From Taudactylus pleione (lineage: Eukaryota > Chordata > Amphibia > Anura > Myobatrachidae): a stretch of 64,000 nucleotides of DNA. The notes beneath the pieces were generated by a model. It saw nothing but the letters and a program-made list of their open reading frames with translations, was not told where the DNA came from and did no database searches. Positions 33,110-44,340 of this stretch are shown in pieces. Location: the NCBI GenBank assembly GCA_031769625.1, contig JAUIMM010000637.1:2333501-2397500 (forward strand), written 5' to 3'. The position numbers and the translations under genes were made by a program. Numbering within the stretch: position 1 is the first letter of the stretch; each line of letters starts with the position of its first letter.

Positions 33110-33598
33110 GTATGATTTACCGCCGGACCCATGCCGGCGGTTGGAATCCCGACAGCGGCATCCCGGCAGAGGAGGAAATCCCGATCGTCCAAGGTAAGTA
33201 TTCACTAACCTAATTCTACCCCCTAACCCTAACTCTCAGGGTTGCCTAACCCTAACCTTCCCCCCCAGCGCCTAAACCTAACCCCCCCTTCCCCGCCGCC
33301 TAAACCTAAGTCCCCCGGAGGGGGGGTTGCCTAGCCCCAAGTCCCCCCCCCTTCCCCAAACCTAACCTCCGGGGGGGGGTGCCTGACCCTAAGTCCCCCC
33401 CCCAGGAACCCTAAACCTAACCCCCCCATGGCTATCCGCGCTCGGCGTCCCTTCGATTGGGATACTGGGCGCCGGTTTCCCAGCATCGGTAAAATGACAG
33501 GCGTCTATATTTAGACGCCTGTCATTTAACCCTCGCCGGGATTAAGCAATCGGGAAGCCGGCTGTCGGGATTAGGTCCGCCGCCTTCCCGACTGCATA
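33110..33598. mobile_element. Inverted-repeat element with telomere-like core, copy 1
   Basis: Left part ACCGCCGGACCCATGCCGGC and GGAATCCCGACAGCGG faces right part GGATTAGGTCCGCCGCC and CTTCCCGACTGCATACC. GTTAAGATA occurs just outside both ends (33090-33098 and 33601-33609), a plausible 9-bp or partly degraded 8-bp duplication. The core (33195-33430) is a C-rich array of CCTAACCCTAA-like units. A GACAGGCGTCTA / TAGACGCCTGTC hairpin lies at 33497-33528. Confidence 0.75.
33195..33430. repeat. Telomere-like C-rich array
   Basis: Units CCCTAACCCTAAC, CCTAAACCTAAC and GCCTAACCCTAAC alternate with runs of C. It is reminiscent of the vertebrate telomere repeat complement CCCTAA but much degenerated. 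It is part of the element at 33110-33598. Confidence 0.75.
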
Positions 33599-33609
33599 CC
33601 GTTAAGATA

Positions 33610-34274
33610 TAGCAAAGGAGCTATCATCCGCACTGGATTTATTGTAATGTTATATGCTAAAATGGTCATCCGTGTAACACATTATCTGGCATAATATTAC
33701 TGGGACCAGGAGGTGCTAACACTGACAATTAGGAGATACAAGAAATAAATGCAAATACTCTTCTCTATTTCTATTCACATTATTTCCAATCTTTTGGGCA
33801 CTTATCTCTTACGGTCTTTTTAATGAGTTTTACTGGTTTGAAATAATGTGCAATTGTTTCATTTATTATTATCTACATGTGCATCACATCGATGGTCTGT
33901 TACCGATGGCAAGTGTTGTTTTATTTATTTTTTGCCATCGATGGCAGGTTCCAAGACTGCAACATTGATGGCAGTGTTGTGAAAAACAGTCCAATGCTTA
34001 GTCCTGCAACAATAAACCATCAATGGTAGAGCCATCGATGGCCATCCCTAGCGAGCAGTTAGAGGTACAGTAGCAGAGTTTCCCCATAGCCTGCACAGAG
34101 GGATAATATAAAATGATGTCTTGCATTCAAGATCCTCTGATCTAGGAATAATTAAGCAAAAAATATATATATATTTTAGGTTACAGTCCCTTAAGCTTAT
34201 TTAATATATTATGCGCTACATTAGCACTTTCTCAAATAAGAATAGGAAAATTAGTTGCAGAAATACATTATTAA
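33610..34274. other. Mostly unique, one small repeat
   Basis: A set of CCATCGATGGC / GCCATCGATGG palindromes at 33890-34050 suggests a short degraded repeat. No exon seen. Confidence 0.4.
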
Positions 34275-35680
34275 CTTCATTGATAACATTACTAATGCAC
34301 ATCTCTGTAGCTTAAAATCTTTATAAACCCGTTGGTTACAATACAGATGCACATCTCTGTAGCTTAGAATCTTTATAAACCCGCTGCTTACATTACAGAT
34401 GCACATCTCTGTAGGTTAGAATCTTTATAAACCCATTGGTTACATTACAGATGCACATCTCTGTAGCTTAGAATCTTTATAAACCCGCTGGTTACATTAC
34501 AGATGCACATCTCTGTGGGTTAGAATCTTTATAAACCTGCTGCTTACATTACAGATGCACATCTCTGTGGGTTAGAATCTTTATAAACCTGCTGCTTACA
34601 TTACAGATGCACATCTCTGTGGGTTAGAATCTTTATAAACCCACTGCTTACATTACAGATGCACATCTCTGTAGCTTAGAATCTTTATAAACCCGCTGCT
34701 TACATTACAGATGCACATCTCTGTAGCTTAGAATCTTTATAAACCCGCTGCTTACATTACAGATGCACATCTCTGTGGGTTAGAATCTTTATAAACCCGC
34801 TGCTTACATTACAGATGCACATCTCTGTGGGTTCGAATCTTTATAAACCCGCTGCTTACATTACAGATGCACATCTCTGTGGGTTAGAATCTTTATAAAC
34901 CCACTGCTTAATATTACAGATGCACATCTCTGTGGGTTAGAATCTTTATAAACCCACTGCTTACATTACAGATGCACATCTCTGTAGCTTAGAATCTTTA
35001 TAAACCTGCTTCTTACAATACAGATGCACATCTCTGTAGGTTAGAATCCTTATAAACCTGTTGGTTACAATACAGATGCACATCTCTGTAGGTTAGAATC
35101 TTTATAAACCCGCTGGTTACATTACAGATGCACATCTCTGTAGGTTAGAATCTTTATAAACCCGCTGCTTACATTACAGATGCACATCTCTGTAGCTTAG
35201 AATCTTTATAACTCTGCTGGTTACATTACAGATGCACATCTCTGTAGGTTAGAATCTTTATAAACCCGCTGCTTACATTACAGATGCACATCTCTGTAGC
35301 TTAGAATCTTTATAACTATGCTGGTTACATTACAGATGCACATCTCTGTAGCTTAGAATCTTTATAACTCTGCTGGTTACATTACAGATGCACATCTCTG
35401 TAGCTTAGAATCTTTAGAAACCCGCTGCTTACAATACAAATGCACATCTCTGTAGCTTAGAATCTTTATAACTCTGCTGCTTACATTACAGATGCACATC
35501 TCTGTAGCTTAGAATCTTTATAAACCCGTTGGTTACAATACAAATGCACATCTCTGTAGCTTAGAATCTTTAGAAACCCGCTGGTTACATTACAGATGCA
35601 CATCTCTGTAGGTTAGAATCTTTATAACTCTGCTGCTTACAATACAAATGCACATCTCTGTAGCTTAGAATCTTTGAGCC
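34275..35680. repeat. 52-bp tandem array with 27 register points
   Basis: The marker ATGCACATCTCTGT starts near 34295 and recurs every 52 bp to 35648; the total spacing of 1353 bp equals 26 x 52 plus one extra base (the TTAATATTAC unit near 34908). The unit is about TAGCTTAGAATCTTTATAAA, CCCGCTGCTTACATTACAG, and the marker. ACAGATG-CA-CATCTCTGT forms a small imperfect palindrome. Two alternating variants (GCTTAG and GGTTAG after the marker) and CCCGCTG versus CTCTGCTG subtypes are interspersed. Confidence 0.97.
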
Positions 35681-36160
35681 ATCTTCTAGGTTTTCCATAA
35701 TCCAGAAGAAAGTGACAGGCTGTACATAATGTCTGTTATTTCAGTCATACAATCCCCTGTAAGGTTGCTGGAGGAGGGTGATGTGAGTGCCAAGTCATAA
35801 GTCAGATACGGGTCCAGATGGCAGAAAGACGGCAGGAGGCCGGGAACTCTGATGCTCATTGGGGCAGTGTAACGAGATCTTGGAAAATCACATTTTAATC
35901 TCCGCAGAGCACACAGCAGAAAAATGAATATAAGCTGTGATACACTTACATAATATATTTCTTAGTGATACATGACTAATAAGGATCTGGGAGAGCTGTG
36001 GCTGATTTCCTTCAGTAGGTTTATTGCCCCAGAGTTTTTCAAACAAAGCAGAGAAATCTAAAATGACCGGTTTTCAGTTAATGGAAAAGACATAACATGA
36101 AACCAGACGGGCTTAATGTTTCTATCTGCCCTCTGGGGTATACGGAGGCTGGTTATGAAA
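35681..36160. other. No feature seen
   Basis: Unique-looking sequence. Confidence 0.4.
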
Positions 36161-36167
36161 AGATATA

Positions 36168-36630
36168 GGGCCGAATTCAGAGACGGACGCTAAGGCCATC
36201 GCCGCTGTGATTCCTTGCACATCGTAGCTGTGAAAATATGCTAATGGTCACAATGCTTACCTGAGCATAAGGACGCCCACCGCTGCCTTCTCATATGCGT
36301 ACAGCGTATTGGTAACATCAATGCACATCGAGCAGCCATCTTCCATTTGCGGCAAGTCTGACCAGTTGCAGCCTTGGGAGTTCTCCAGACACACAAAGTT
36401 ACGTAGGAGATCACAGTAGCTCATTTATGCTCGCCCTTGAAACGGCGTTCAACGGACAGACACGCCTGCGTTTTTCAGACCACTCTCTCGTCACCATTCC
36501 CAAACGCTGACAGCCTGTCACTCACTTTGCAATGGATTCCTGTGTGTGTCCGTAGTTGCAATGCGATCACTGCGCACACGAAGTGCGGCTTATACGCAAT
36601 CACGATTGCGCCTAGCTCTGAATCAGCCCC
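36168..36630. mobile_element. GATTCAG-ended MITE, subfamily B (TSD ATA)
   Basis: Begins GGGCCGAATTCAGAGACGG and ends TAGCTCTGAATCAGCCCC, flanked by ATA (36165-36167 and 36631-36633). The interior holds GACACGCCTGCGTTTTTCAG and TGACAGCCTGTCACTCACTT, the B motifs in reverse order relative to 14904-15502. Confidence 0.8.
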
Positions 36631-36985
36631 ATAGTTCACGGAGGCTGCTACCTGAAAGTCTAAGAGAATCTACAACATAACATATACAGAGGAAAGCATA
36701 GAGACTCACGGGCCTGACTCATCTCAGTCAAACACAATGTCCAAATCAGACGCAGTTGAACAATTTGCTTTTAACTGTGCATGCTCCCAGAGTCCGTGCG
36801 CACAGAGTGGCAGTTGCGATTCAGACGCACAGAAATATCTTGTACTGGGCGTTCTCGGGCTGTGTCTGGGAGGCGCCTAAGCGGAAGCACGGAGATGGAT
36901 CCACAGACTAAAGCCAGAGCCCTGCAAATAGATCTTTGAAGCCTCCGTTAACTTTAAATCAGGACCAAGCTGGATCAATCTACCA

Positions 36986-37428
36986 CAGTGGTCTCAAACT
37001 CGGGGCCTGATTCAGAGCCGGACGCTCTGACCAGAGCGCTCGCTCTGAATCAGGGCCCTCCTACCGCAACTTGGAGAGGCCTCCGCGAGCGTCCATGATG
37101 ATGGTCGCGATGGTCAAGACCATCGCGACCATCGGGCTTGCGACGAGACCCTGCGGTAGCCCTGGAGTGATTTTGGCTCTATCGTCGTGCGCATGCGGGC
37201 ACCATCGACCCGCTTGCGAGCGGGTCTGAATTAGGCCCTCGGTCCCCAGGACCCCACACAGTTCACAGTTTTACAGGTCACCCAGCAGGTGCACAGGTGT
37301 CCTCATTACTCACTGACTCATTTTAAAAGATCCACAGGTGGAGCTAATTATTTCACTTGTGATTCTGTGCGGAGATCTGGAAAACATGTAGTGCTTGTGG
37401 TCCTGAGGACCGAGTTTGAGAACCTGTG
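36986..37428. mobile_element. hAT-like element (Charlie-type ends), interrupted
   Basis: Left end CAGTGGTCTCAAACTCGG and right end CCGAGTTTGAGAACCTGTG are inverted with few mismatches. ATCTACCA (36978-36985) and ATCTACAA (37429-37436) are a near-perfect 8-bp duplication. The copy is split by the MITE at 37003-37238. Without it the element is only about 200 bp, so it is a non-autonomous derivative. Confidence 0.85.
37003..37238. mobile_element. GATTCAG-ended MITE, subfamily A (TSD TCG), nested in a hAT element
   Basis: Begins GGGCCTGATTCAGAGCC and ends GGGTCTGAATTAGGCCC. TCG flanks both sides (37000-37002 and 37239-37241). It retains the GGTCGCGATGGTCAAGACCATCGCGACC hairpin but lacks much of the usual interior. 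Confidence 0.85.
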
Positions 37429-37436
37429 ATCTACAA

Positions 37437-38032
37437 AGTGCTCCATCATCACTCATCCTAAAATCAAGATTACTATACCAGCACACAAAGGAAGACCAAG
37501 GACCGCTGCGCTGGAACCCGGGACTACCACTCGTCTTTTTAGCTGACCTAGAGATGAAGCACTGTAAAAGCAGCACATCAGTGGAACCTGCACCCAAAGA
37601 CACCTGGATTATTATTTATTTTTTCAAATTAACAAATAATGTTTTTTTGCGTTGTTTTTGTTCACATTCAGTGGCATCCCTCCCAACAGAATATAGTATA
37701 ATACTTACATGGTGCACCGCTGACACCTGCAGTGGGCGAGGGCCTGGTTTGGCCAAGTGAAATTCTGTAATTCTGTCGGTAACGCTAACCCATGGGTGAC
37801 CCTAATGGCAACGCTAACCCTAAGTTTAACGAAAATGTCGAAATTATGATGATGTTGGCATTTATGATGTTGAAATTTTGCAGGCGTCGACATTGTGAAT
37901 GTTGACATCCTACTTGGAGACCTATTGACTGCACACCTTTGACAAAGTTGCATGATGTGAAAATGGGAGGCGCGTCACCCTCCATTTTGGATCATGTGGG
38001 AGATCGGGGACCAACTCCCTGAACATTCTCTG
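37437..38032. other. Flank of the retrovirus, one repeat relic
   Basis: 37765-37930 holds CGCTAACCCATGGG, GCTAACCCTAAG and several GTCGAC or GTTGACAT motifs of a degraded inverted-repeat element. The last bases before the LTR are GAACATTCTCTG. Confidence 0.4.
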
Positions 38033-39641
38033 TGTCGAAGCTGGATTATTGGCTGAGACAAGATCAGTCTAAAATTGAATCGCAGCGACACCATCTTGCG
38101 ACTGATCGCAAGACGCCATTTTGCGAATGGCCGCCTAAGCGCCATTTTAGATAAACTCACACTTTAGTACATGTGGCGATATTACTATTAGCATCATGCG
38201 ATTGCATCTGTGACCATCGCCATAAGTTACGGCGATTCACCAAAAGCCCATTTCATGACTTTGGGTGCTCTGGATAAAGTGTATATTATTATAATTCCCC
38301 TAAAGGATATATTTCAGAAATGGCTGTACAGTATGTCAAAATTGGATTGCATTAGCTGAACAGAGCAAATGGCCACGTGACAACTAGCTTGTGTAGACAA
38401 GCTTCCTGGACATAATGTCTGCTCTCACTCCAGGTGGCCCTGCTCGAATACAGCAAGAGGGTCGTTTGTAGCACCTTACATTAGCAGGCTTCCTGCAATA
38501 AAATACCTTCAAAGCCAAGAGTGTTATCGGAGGTTTGGGTCTTGTAGCTGTGCTAATTTGCATTTACACAAGAACCTGGAAGAACAAAGGATTGTACTTT
38601 TGAGCCTGGGAAGGGTGGGGGCTGCTGAGAGAGGGGGGCGTGTGGAACTATAAGGTTCAGCATTCCACACTGCTAGGTGTTCACTTAGTTTAAGTGAGAT
38701 TTAAGTGCACTATTTCTCATACACACATTAATACGCACAATTGCGCTGGTAACTAATCGCATATTAGCGAATGCATAAGATCCTGTATGAAAACGCTGTT
38801 TATTAGCTTCATGCGCACGCATCTGCCCCAAGTTAACTAGCGTCTTTACATCACACCCCGCATACTTACACATTACATATTCACATAAAAGGTTTAATAA
38901 GCTTTAAGGTATAAGATTCAAGTATGCACATTTACTATAATTGCTATGAAATAAAGGTTATTTCGTAACTAAGGTTTAATACGTGATAAGTAAGCCATGT
39001 TTGGAATTGTACTGATGCGTACTCTCTCAACAGTATTCCGGTACCATCGGTGTGGAGATTGCATCATGCATTCTCAAATTATGGACCGCAGAGACTTCAA
39101 GCAACAAAATGTACATAATATGAACAACTGTTAGGATGATGGCATGAGGCAGGAAACCAGAGACCCCCAGTTGTTAGAGGCTGGGTTGTGTCTAGTTGAA
39201 TCAACCTGTTAAATGCCTTGTAACATATGCCCTCCCCGTTACGACCAATGGTATTAGCAACAAACTTCTCTATTGTGTTGTTTATTTCTGGGGGGTATAA
39301 ATATGCTCTGACCCTGGGTTCCTAGTCTTTGTGCTGAATGCTGATTGACGAGGGGTTTCTTGCTGATGCCTAACATCTGGACCAGAGAGCGCTGCGTATG
39401 TATAATTGTACTTGGGTCTATATAATCTCTTTGCGCTAAGATTATATGAGGCTCATAGCGTGTAACTGCTGTACTTTTACTTGAATAATACTATGTGATT
39501 TGGAACCACATGTTCTAAGTCTGGAGTCTTTATTTACTGGATTACTACGTACGCAAATTAGCGTCATCCTTAGAGGTTTATAGGAAGGATATTAGAAGGT
39601 ATAGGCATGGATATATAGAGGTTCAAAGGCAGTATCCTTAG
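38033..39641 (+). repeat. 5' LTR
   Basis: Starts TGTCGAAGCTGGATTATTGG, identical to the start of the 3' copy at 48189. It pairs with the 3' LTR to 39507; beyond that the partner is missing. The end at about 39641 is inferred from the primer-site candidate. TATAAATA stands at 39296-39303, so transcription would start near 39325. Compared with the 3' copy it keeps 123 bp that the other has lost (38091-38213) and an extra 17 bp near 38690, and lacks a 10-bp piece. A length of about 1.6 kb is long for a gamma-type LTR. Confidence 0.85.
39296..39303 (+). promoter_or_regulatory. LTR TATA box (5')
   Basis: TATAAATA, preceded by a G-run (CTGGGGGG). The same box in the same context stands at 49320-49327 in the 3' LTR. 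Confidence 0.8.
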
Positions 39642-39642
39642 T

Positions 39643-39660
39643 TGGGGGCTCATCGTGAAG
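39643..39660 (+). promoter_or_regulatory. Candidate primer-binding site (tRNA-Pro-like)
   Basis: TGGGGGCTCATCGTGAAG. The first nine bases equal the complement of the 3' end of tRNA-Pro used by many gammaretroviruses; the rest is a poorer match. Two bases separate it from a possible LTR end. If wrong, the LTR would extend further, since an AATAAA lies downstream at about 40034. Confidence 0.55.
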
Positions 39661-40472
39661 TCACTTACCTACTCACACGGCACATACGGTTATCGATATC
39701 TCAGCAAAGGGTGGAGTGGCCACATGCAGGGTTTACCTGCAACCGCTTTGTGCTGAAAGATCGCTATCCGTTTTCGTATGAGCCAAGGAAGCCGACTAGA
39801 ATCCAGGGACAAGAGGAAAAAGTTTGTTTTCCTTTGTTGATAGAACCTAACGTTTAAAGGGGTGTCGCAATATTGAGCACGCGGCTGAGTCGCAGTTTTG
39901 CGCACAGTAAAGATGCACTTTTGCGTACGCAGCTAAAAAGTTGTCATACGGTTGTGTGGTAGTCGCATTATTATGTATGTGACTGGTCGCACAATAGCTT
40001 ATACGTCCTTCCGGTTGTGCTGCCACGTGTTTAAATAAAGCCGTTGAGGTTTACATTTTTCAATTGTTATCAATATCTGGGTTAACGTGTATTTTTCTGC
40101 ACAGGAAAAAGTGTGTAACAGTGAGTATTTGTTGGTAGGGGTAACTTGTTCCCTACAGTTAGAGTTACCGTATGACCTTTAAGGGCTAAGTGCTAGTCGC
40201 TCGGTAAGCAGCTTACCGTTCTATACACAGCAGGTGTACATGTTGTCTTTGTTGTAGAGAGGTGTGTGGAAGTAGCCTACTTAAACTTCCATAGGTGTAG
40301 AAGTTGCCTTACTAAATCTTATCCGGGTGTGGAAGTTGCCTTTTTCAAATCTTATCCAGGTGTGTGGGCGCTGCCGTTTAAATCGTCCACAGGTAAGTGA
40401 AAGTATCTTGATTGTCTTTCACCAGTTTAAATCTTTATTGAAAAGCATAGGAGTTGTCTCAGAATCGGGGCC
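39661..40472 (+). other. Retroviral leader
   Basis: About 0.8 kb between the primer site and gag, without a long frame. It contains AATAAA near 40034 and repeats of GGTGTGGAAGTTGCC-type text (40260-40390). This is where a packaging signal would be expected; none can be named from sequence alone. Confidence 0.5.
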
Positions 40473-42358
40473 ATGCAAACAATAGAGATGTTAGACAATG
40501 ATGTGCTGCTAATGGAAGCGCCGTTTGGATCGGCCCGTCGTATTATGCATACTAAGTACGGTACTTATACGATAAGGTATTGTGATATATGGTTTAAAAT
40601 GACAATGAAGAGTGTTAGACCGTTTCCCAGAATTGGTAGTTTTGATAAAAATGTACTAGATAATGTCCGGGATCACATCAGTCTGATACGCTCCCGAGAG
40701 AAAAAGGTCAAATATTATGAATGTTTAAAGTTGTGGCAGCATGAAGGGGATGCGTGGCTTAAAAATGTGCAAGCGACGCAAACTAGCCATTGCGAGCGCA
40801 TTGCCAGAGAATACATCTGCGACGCTGACTTGCAATACGGGCGACCCGCAAAATGGCGCGCACGTGCAGCAAGGTAGCATTGTGGAGAGTGTTGCCAGCA
40901 GTTCACGCTCACCACCCCCACCTTATGTGGATGGAGGTGCAAGTACAGTTACCAAAAATACCCATAAAAATGTAACAAGCAATTTGTACACTCTCTTAAG
41001 CAACCATAAAGAAAATGTTTATGATGTGGATGATGAGCCTATTGTAATGTCTGCCATTTCCCATGCTGTGCAAATGGTAGATGCTGCATCACCACAATCA
41101 TGAGTGGTGCCGCCATCTCCATCGGTAACAGCAAGGGAAGTGCTAATAACCTCTGCACCAGTTATAGGAAGTTGTTAATACCATACGTAGCAGCAACAGA
41201 TTAAACCCCCAGCCAGGTAACAAGGTCAAAAGGTAGCAGCGCTGCCGGTCTGCATCCCATTCGGACAATAACCGTTCCGAATGGAAATGCAGATGCGAAC
41301 GGTGTAGTGCCCACGAGGGAAGTAGTAATGCATTGTCCCTGGGCAAGAGCAGAACTAAATTCCATCATAAATGATTTCCCCGATCCCAAAAAGGAACTAG
41401 CCAAATGTCAAAGATTTTTGAGAAATTTGGGTAGTTCTCATGAGCCAACTAATACAGATTGGCGTGTGGTGTTAAGGGCCTGTCTACCACGCAATACCGA
41501 CGTGACAAAATTTATCACGGATTGTGTATTGGATGGTGACATTCCCTTAACAGACCAAGTAAACCAAGGTAACATTTCCCGCATTGTAACTCAATTGGGT
41601 GTATATTTTCTGGTAGTAGTTAACTGGAACAAAATTTTCACCATTAAGCAAAAGGAGAGTGAATCTGCAGAAGATTATTTCGACCGGGCTCTGCAGGATA
41701 TCACACAGTACACTGGGTTATAAGATATTAAAGATAGCGCTCACCACAGGGGAATGATAGTCACGGTACTCATGGATGGTCTGAAAGAGAATTTAAAGAC
41801 TCACCTCACAACCTGGCTGGAGGGGAGTCACAATAGATACCCTCATAGACTCTGCCATAGAACATGATAAAAACCATCTCAAAGAAGAGAGAGACCCAGA
41901 GCGAAAAACTAATGGCTGTCAGTATACAAGCTCTGGAGGGAATGACGGTAACATCACAGCCAACAGACACACTCGCATCTGCACACACATCTGAACAGTT
42001 ATATGCCCTCACTAACCCCACGCAACAACAAACACAGCTCTATTCCACAAACCCTATACAACCACAGGTCCCATACTACTCACAAACCTCATATCCCCCA
42101 CAATACCCTTACCCTCCCTATCCTTACCCATATCCACCACCTTTACCCTCTGCTCAAACCTCACAACAACACGTGTCTTCACCCGATCCACGAACATGTT
42201 TTAATTGTAAACGAACAGGACACTTAAGTAGAAACTGTACAGTAAAAAGAGTAGGAACCCCAAATCAGGGAAGACCTGGACATCCCAATAAGGGATATGC
42301 ACAGAGACCAGCAAATGTCCAGCAGGCACCAGCTCCAATTGTGGCCGTAAATGCTTAA
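40473..42358 (+). pseudogene. gag: gag (matrix, capsid, nucleocapsid), frameshifted
   Basis: The first frame starts at ATG 40473 and covers a matrix-like segment to 40877. The reading then shifts to 40741-41103, which contains SPPPPYVDGG, a PPPY late-budding motif. Another shift leads to 41307-41723, a capsid-like block with WARAELNSIINDFPDP and NWNKIFTIKQKESESAEDY. After a stop near 41722 a further frame (41864-42358) has a Pro/Tyr/Gln-rich linker and the zinc knuckle CFNCKRTGHLSRNC (CX2CX4HX4C). At least three breaks separate the pieces, so no full Gag can be made. The stop at 42356-42358 ends the last frame. Confidence 0.88.
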
Positions 42359-42448
42359 TTGGAGAATGGTAGCCAACGCTAGGGGTCAGGTCATACCTGT
42401 AGTCTACAGATAGTCAGGTTAACAGGAAGTACTAGGGAAGAACCAGTC

Positions 42449-42850
42449 ATGATGGTTGATGTAGCTGGTACTGAATATCCTTTTCTTGTAGACACAGGGG
42501 CGACCAGGTCAGTGATAAAATCTCCCGTTAATTTACAGGTGACCAACGAGACAGTACCAACAATGGGTGTAACAGGTAAAGTGGAACATTATCCTTTAAC
42601 AAAGTCCACAGAGGTTACTATTGGGCCGTTGCATACCAGGCATTCTTTCCTTCTGGCTGCTGCGACTCCTACTAATCTGCTGGGTAGAGACTTGTTATGT
42701 AAGATGGGATGTGTTATATATTGCACCCCTGATGGTGTATTTTTAGAAAACCCAGAGAGAGTTGCACACGAGGTGCGGGATATGTTGGACACTCCCCAAA
42801 GGATAATGTATAACTCTACAAGTTTAAATGAAAATCCATCTCAGGTAGAT
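42449..42850 (+). pseudogene. pro: Retroviral protease domain (pro)
   Basis: In the same frame as the end of gag. The catalytic motif is seen in FLVDTGATRSV (DTGAT codons 42491-42505), and LLGRDLLCKMG about 70 residues on is the second conserved block of retroviral aspartic proteases. The segment from 42359 to 42449 contains two in-frame stops, TAA (42356) and TAG (42380). The frame itself is intact and runs on into reverse transcriptase. Confidence 0.88.
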
Positions 42851-44340
42851 GAAATGTTGTCCCAAATTCCAGATTCTCTTTGGACTAAGGATAGACAGGA
42901 CACTGGATTAATGGCAAAGGTAAGCCCTGTAATGGTAAATTTAAAAAGCGGTAGGCAAGCTCCAAAAATTCCCCAGTACCCACTAAAACAGGAGGTAGAA
43001 TTAGGGGTTTTTCCAATAATTGAGCGATTATTGCAACAGGGAATTTTAGTTCGTACAGCTAGTGTAGCCAACAGTCCCATCTTCCCGGTGAAGAAGAGTG
43101 GTGGGAGGGGTTATAGGCTGGTACAAGACCTTAGAGGTGTTAATAAGGTAGTAGAGAGCCAATTCCCTGTAGTGCCAAATCCAGCTGTCATCCTGATGCA
43201 GATCCCACCAAATGCAACCCATTTCACCGTCATTGACCTCTGTTCTGCTTTCTTCTCTGTGCCTCTCCACCCTGACTGTCAGTATCTATTCACATTTACA
43301 ATACACATGAACACGGTTACCCCAAGGTTTCATAGACAGCCCCAGTATCTTCTCCAAGGCATTGCACGACTGTTTACAATCTTTTCAACCTGCCAATGGA
43401 TCTGTTCAAATTCAATATGTGGACGATTTATTGCTATGTTCTGACTCGTTTATGTCATGTTTGAATGATACTAAACCTTTGTTGCTTCATCTCTCGCATA
43501 CAGGACACAAGGTGGCTAAGAACAAACTACAGCCGTGCCAATCCGGAGTAAAATGTTTGGGACACTGCCTAACCCAGGGGTTACGACATCTTACAAATGA
43601 TAGAATCCAGGCCATACAGAACATGACACTGTCGCAGAATCAACAGCAAATTCGTACCTTCTTGGGAATGTGTGGATACTGTAGAATGTGGATCCCAGGT
43701 TTTTCTATTTTGGCCTTGCCTTTACAGGAATTAGTCTCTTCCTCAAAGCCCGATCGTGTCATACACACAGAGGAAACAGAGCAGGCTTTTCTTAATCTTA
43801 AGGATAGTCTGACAAAAGCTCCTGCATTGGGAATACCTGATTATGAAAAACCTTTTGATTTGTATTGTACGGAAGCCGATGGTTGTGCTGCAGGTGTCCT
43901 TACACAAAAACATGGTGATGCCAGTAGGCCCGTAGCATACTACAGTGCCCAATTGGACACTGTGGCAAGATCACTCCCCACTTGTTTGAGAAGTGTAGCA
44001 GCTACCGCTTTATTGGTGAGTAAAAGTGAGGACATAGTATTGGGTCATGATATGATTGTCTACACTCCCCATGCTGTATCTGCTCTGTTGAACTCAGCTC
44101 AAACCAGACACGTCTCTTCGGCTAGGTTTACCAAATGGGAACTAGCTCTAATCGCACCCGCAAACATCACTGTTAAACGTTGCAGCACGCTGAATCCAGC
44201 AATGTATTTACCATATGTACAACATGATGTACAAAGGGTGGAAGGAGGCGAGTTGCTGTCGGGAGGTGAGTTCAGCGGACATAATGATACGCACGATTGT
44301 ATGGAATATCTGAATCAGACCTTTATTGCTAGACCTGACA
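42851..44340 (+). pseudogene. pol: Reverse transcriptase and connection domain, frameshifted
   Basis: The first part (to about 43300) has ILVRTASVANSPIFPVKKSG, YRLVQDLRGVNKVVE and TVIDLCSAFFSVPLHPD. A shift between about 43295 and 43362 moves the reading to another frame, which continues with the active-site box YVDDLLLC (43416 on), then HKVAKNKLQPCQ, FLGMCGYCRMWIPGF and a connection domain with APALGIPDYEKPFDLYC. The order and motifs are those of gamma-type RT. The shift removes any complete enzyme. Confidence 0.9.

Noticed and set aside
34275..35680. CRISPR-like array
   Set aside because: There are no unique spacers; the whole 52-bp unit is repeated, in a vertebrate genome.
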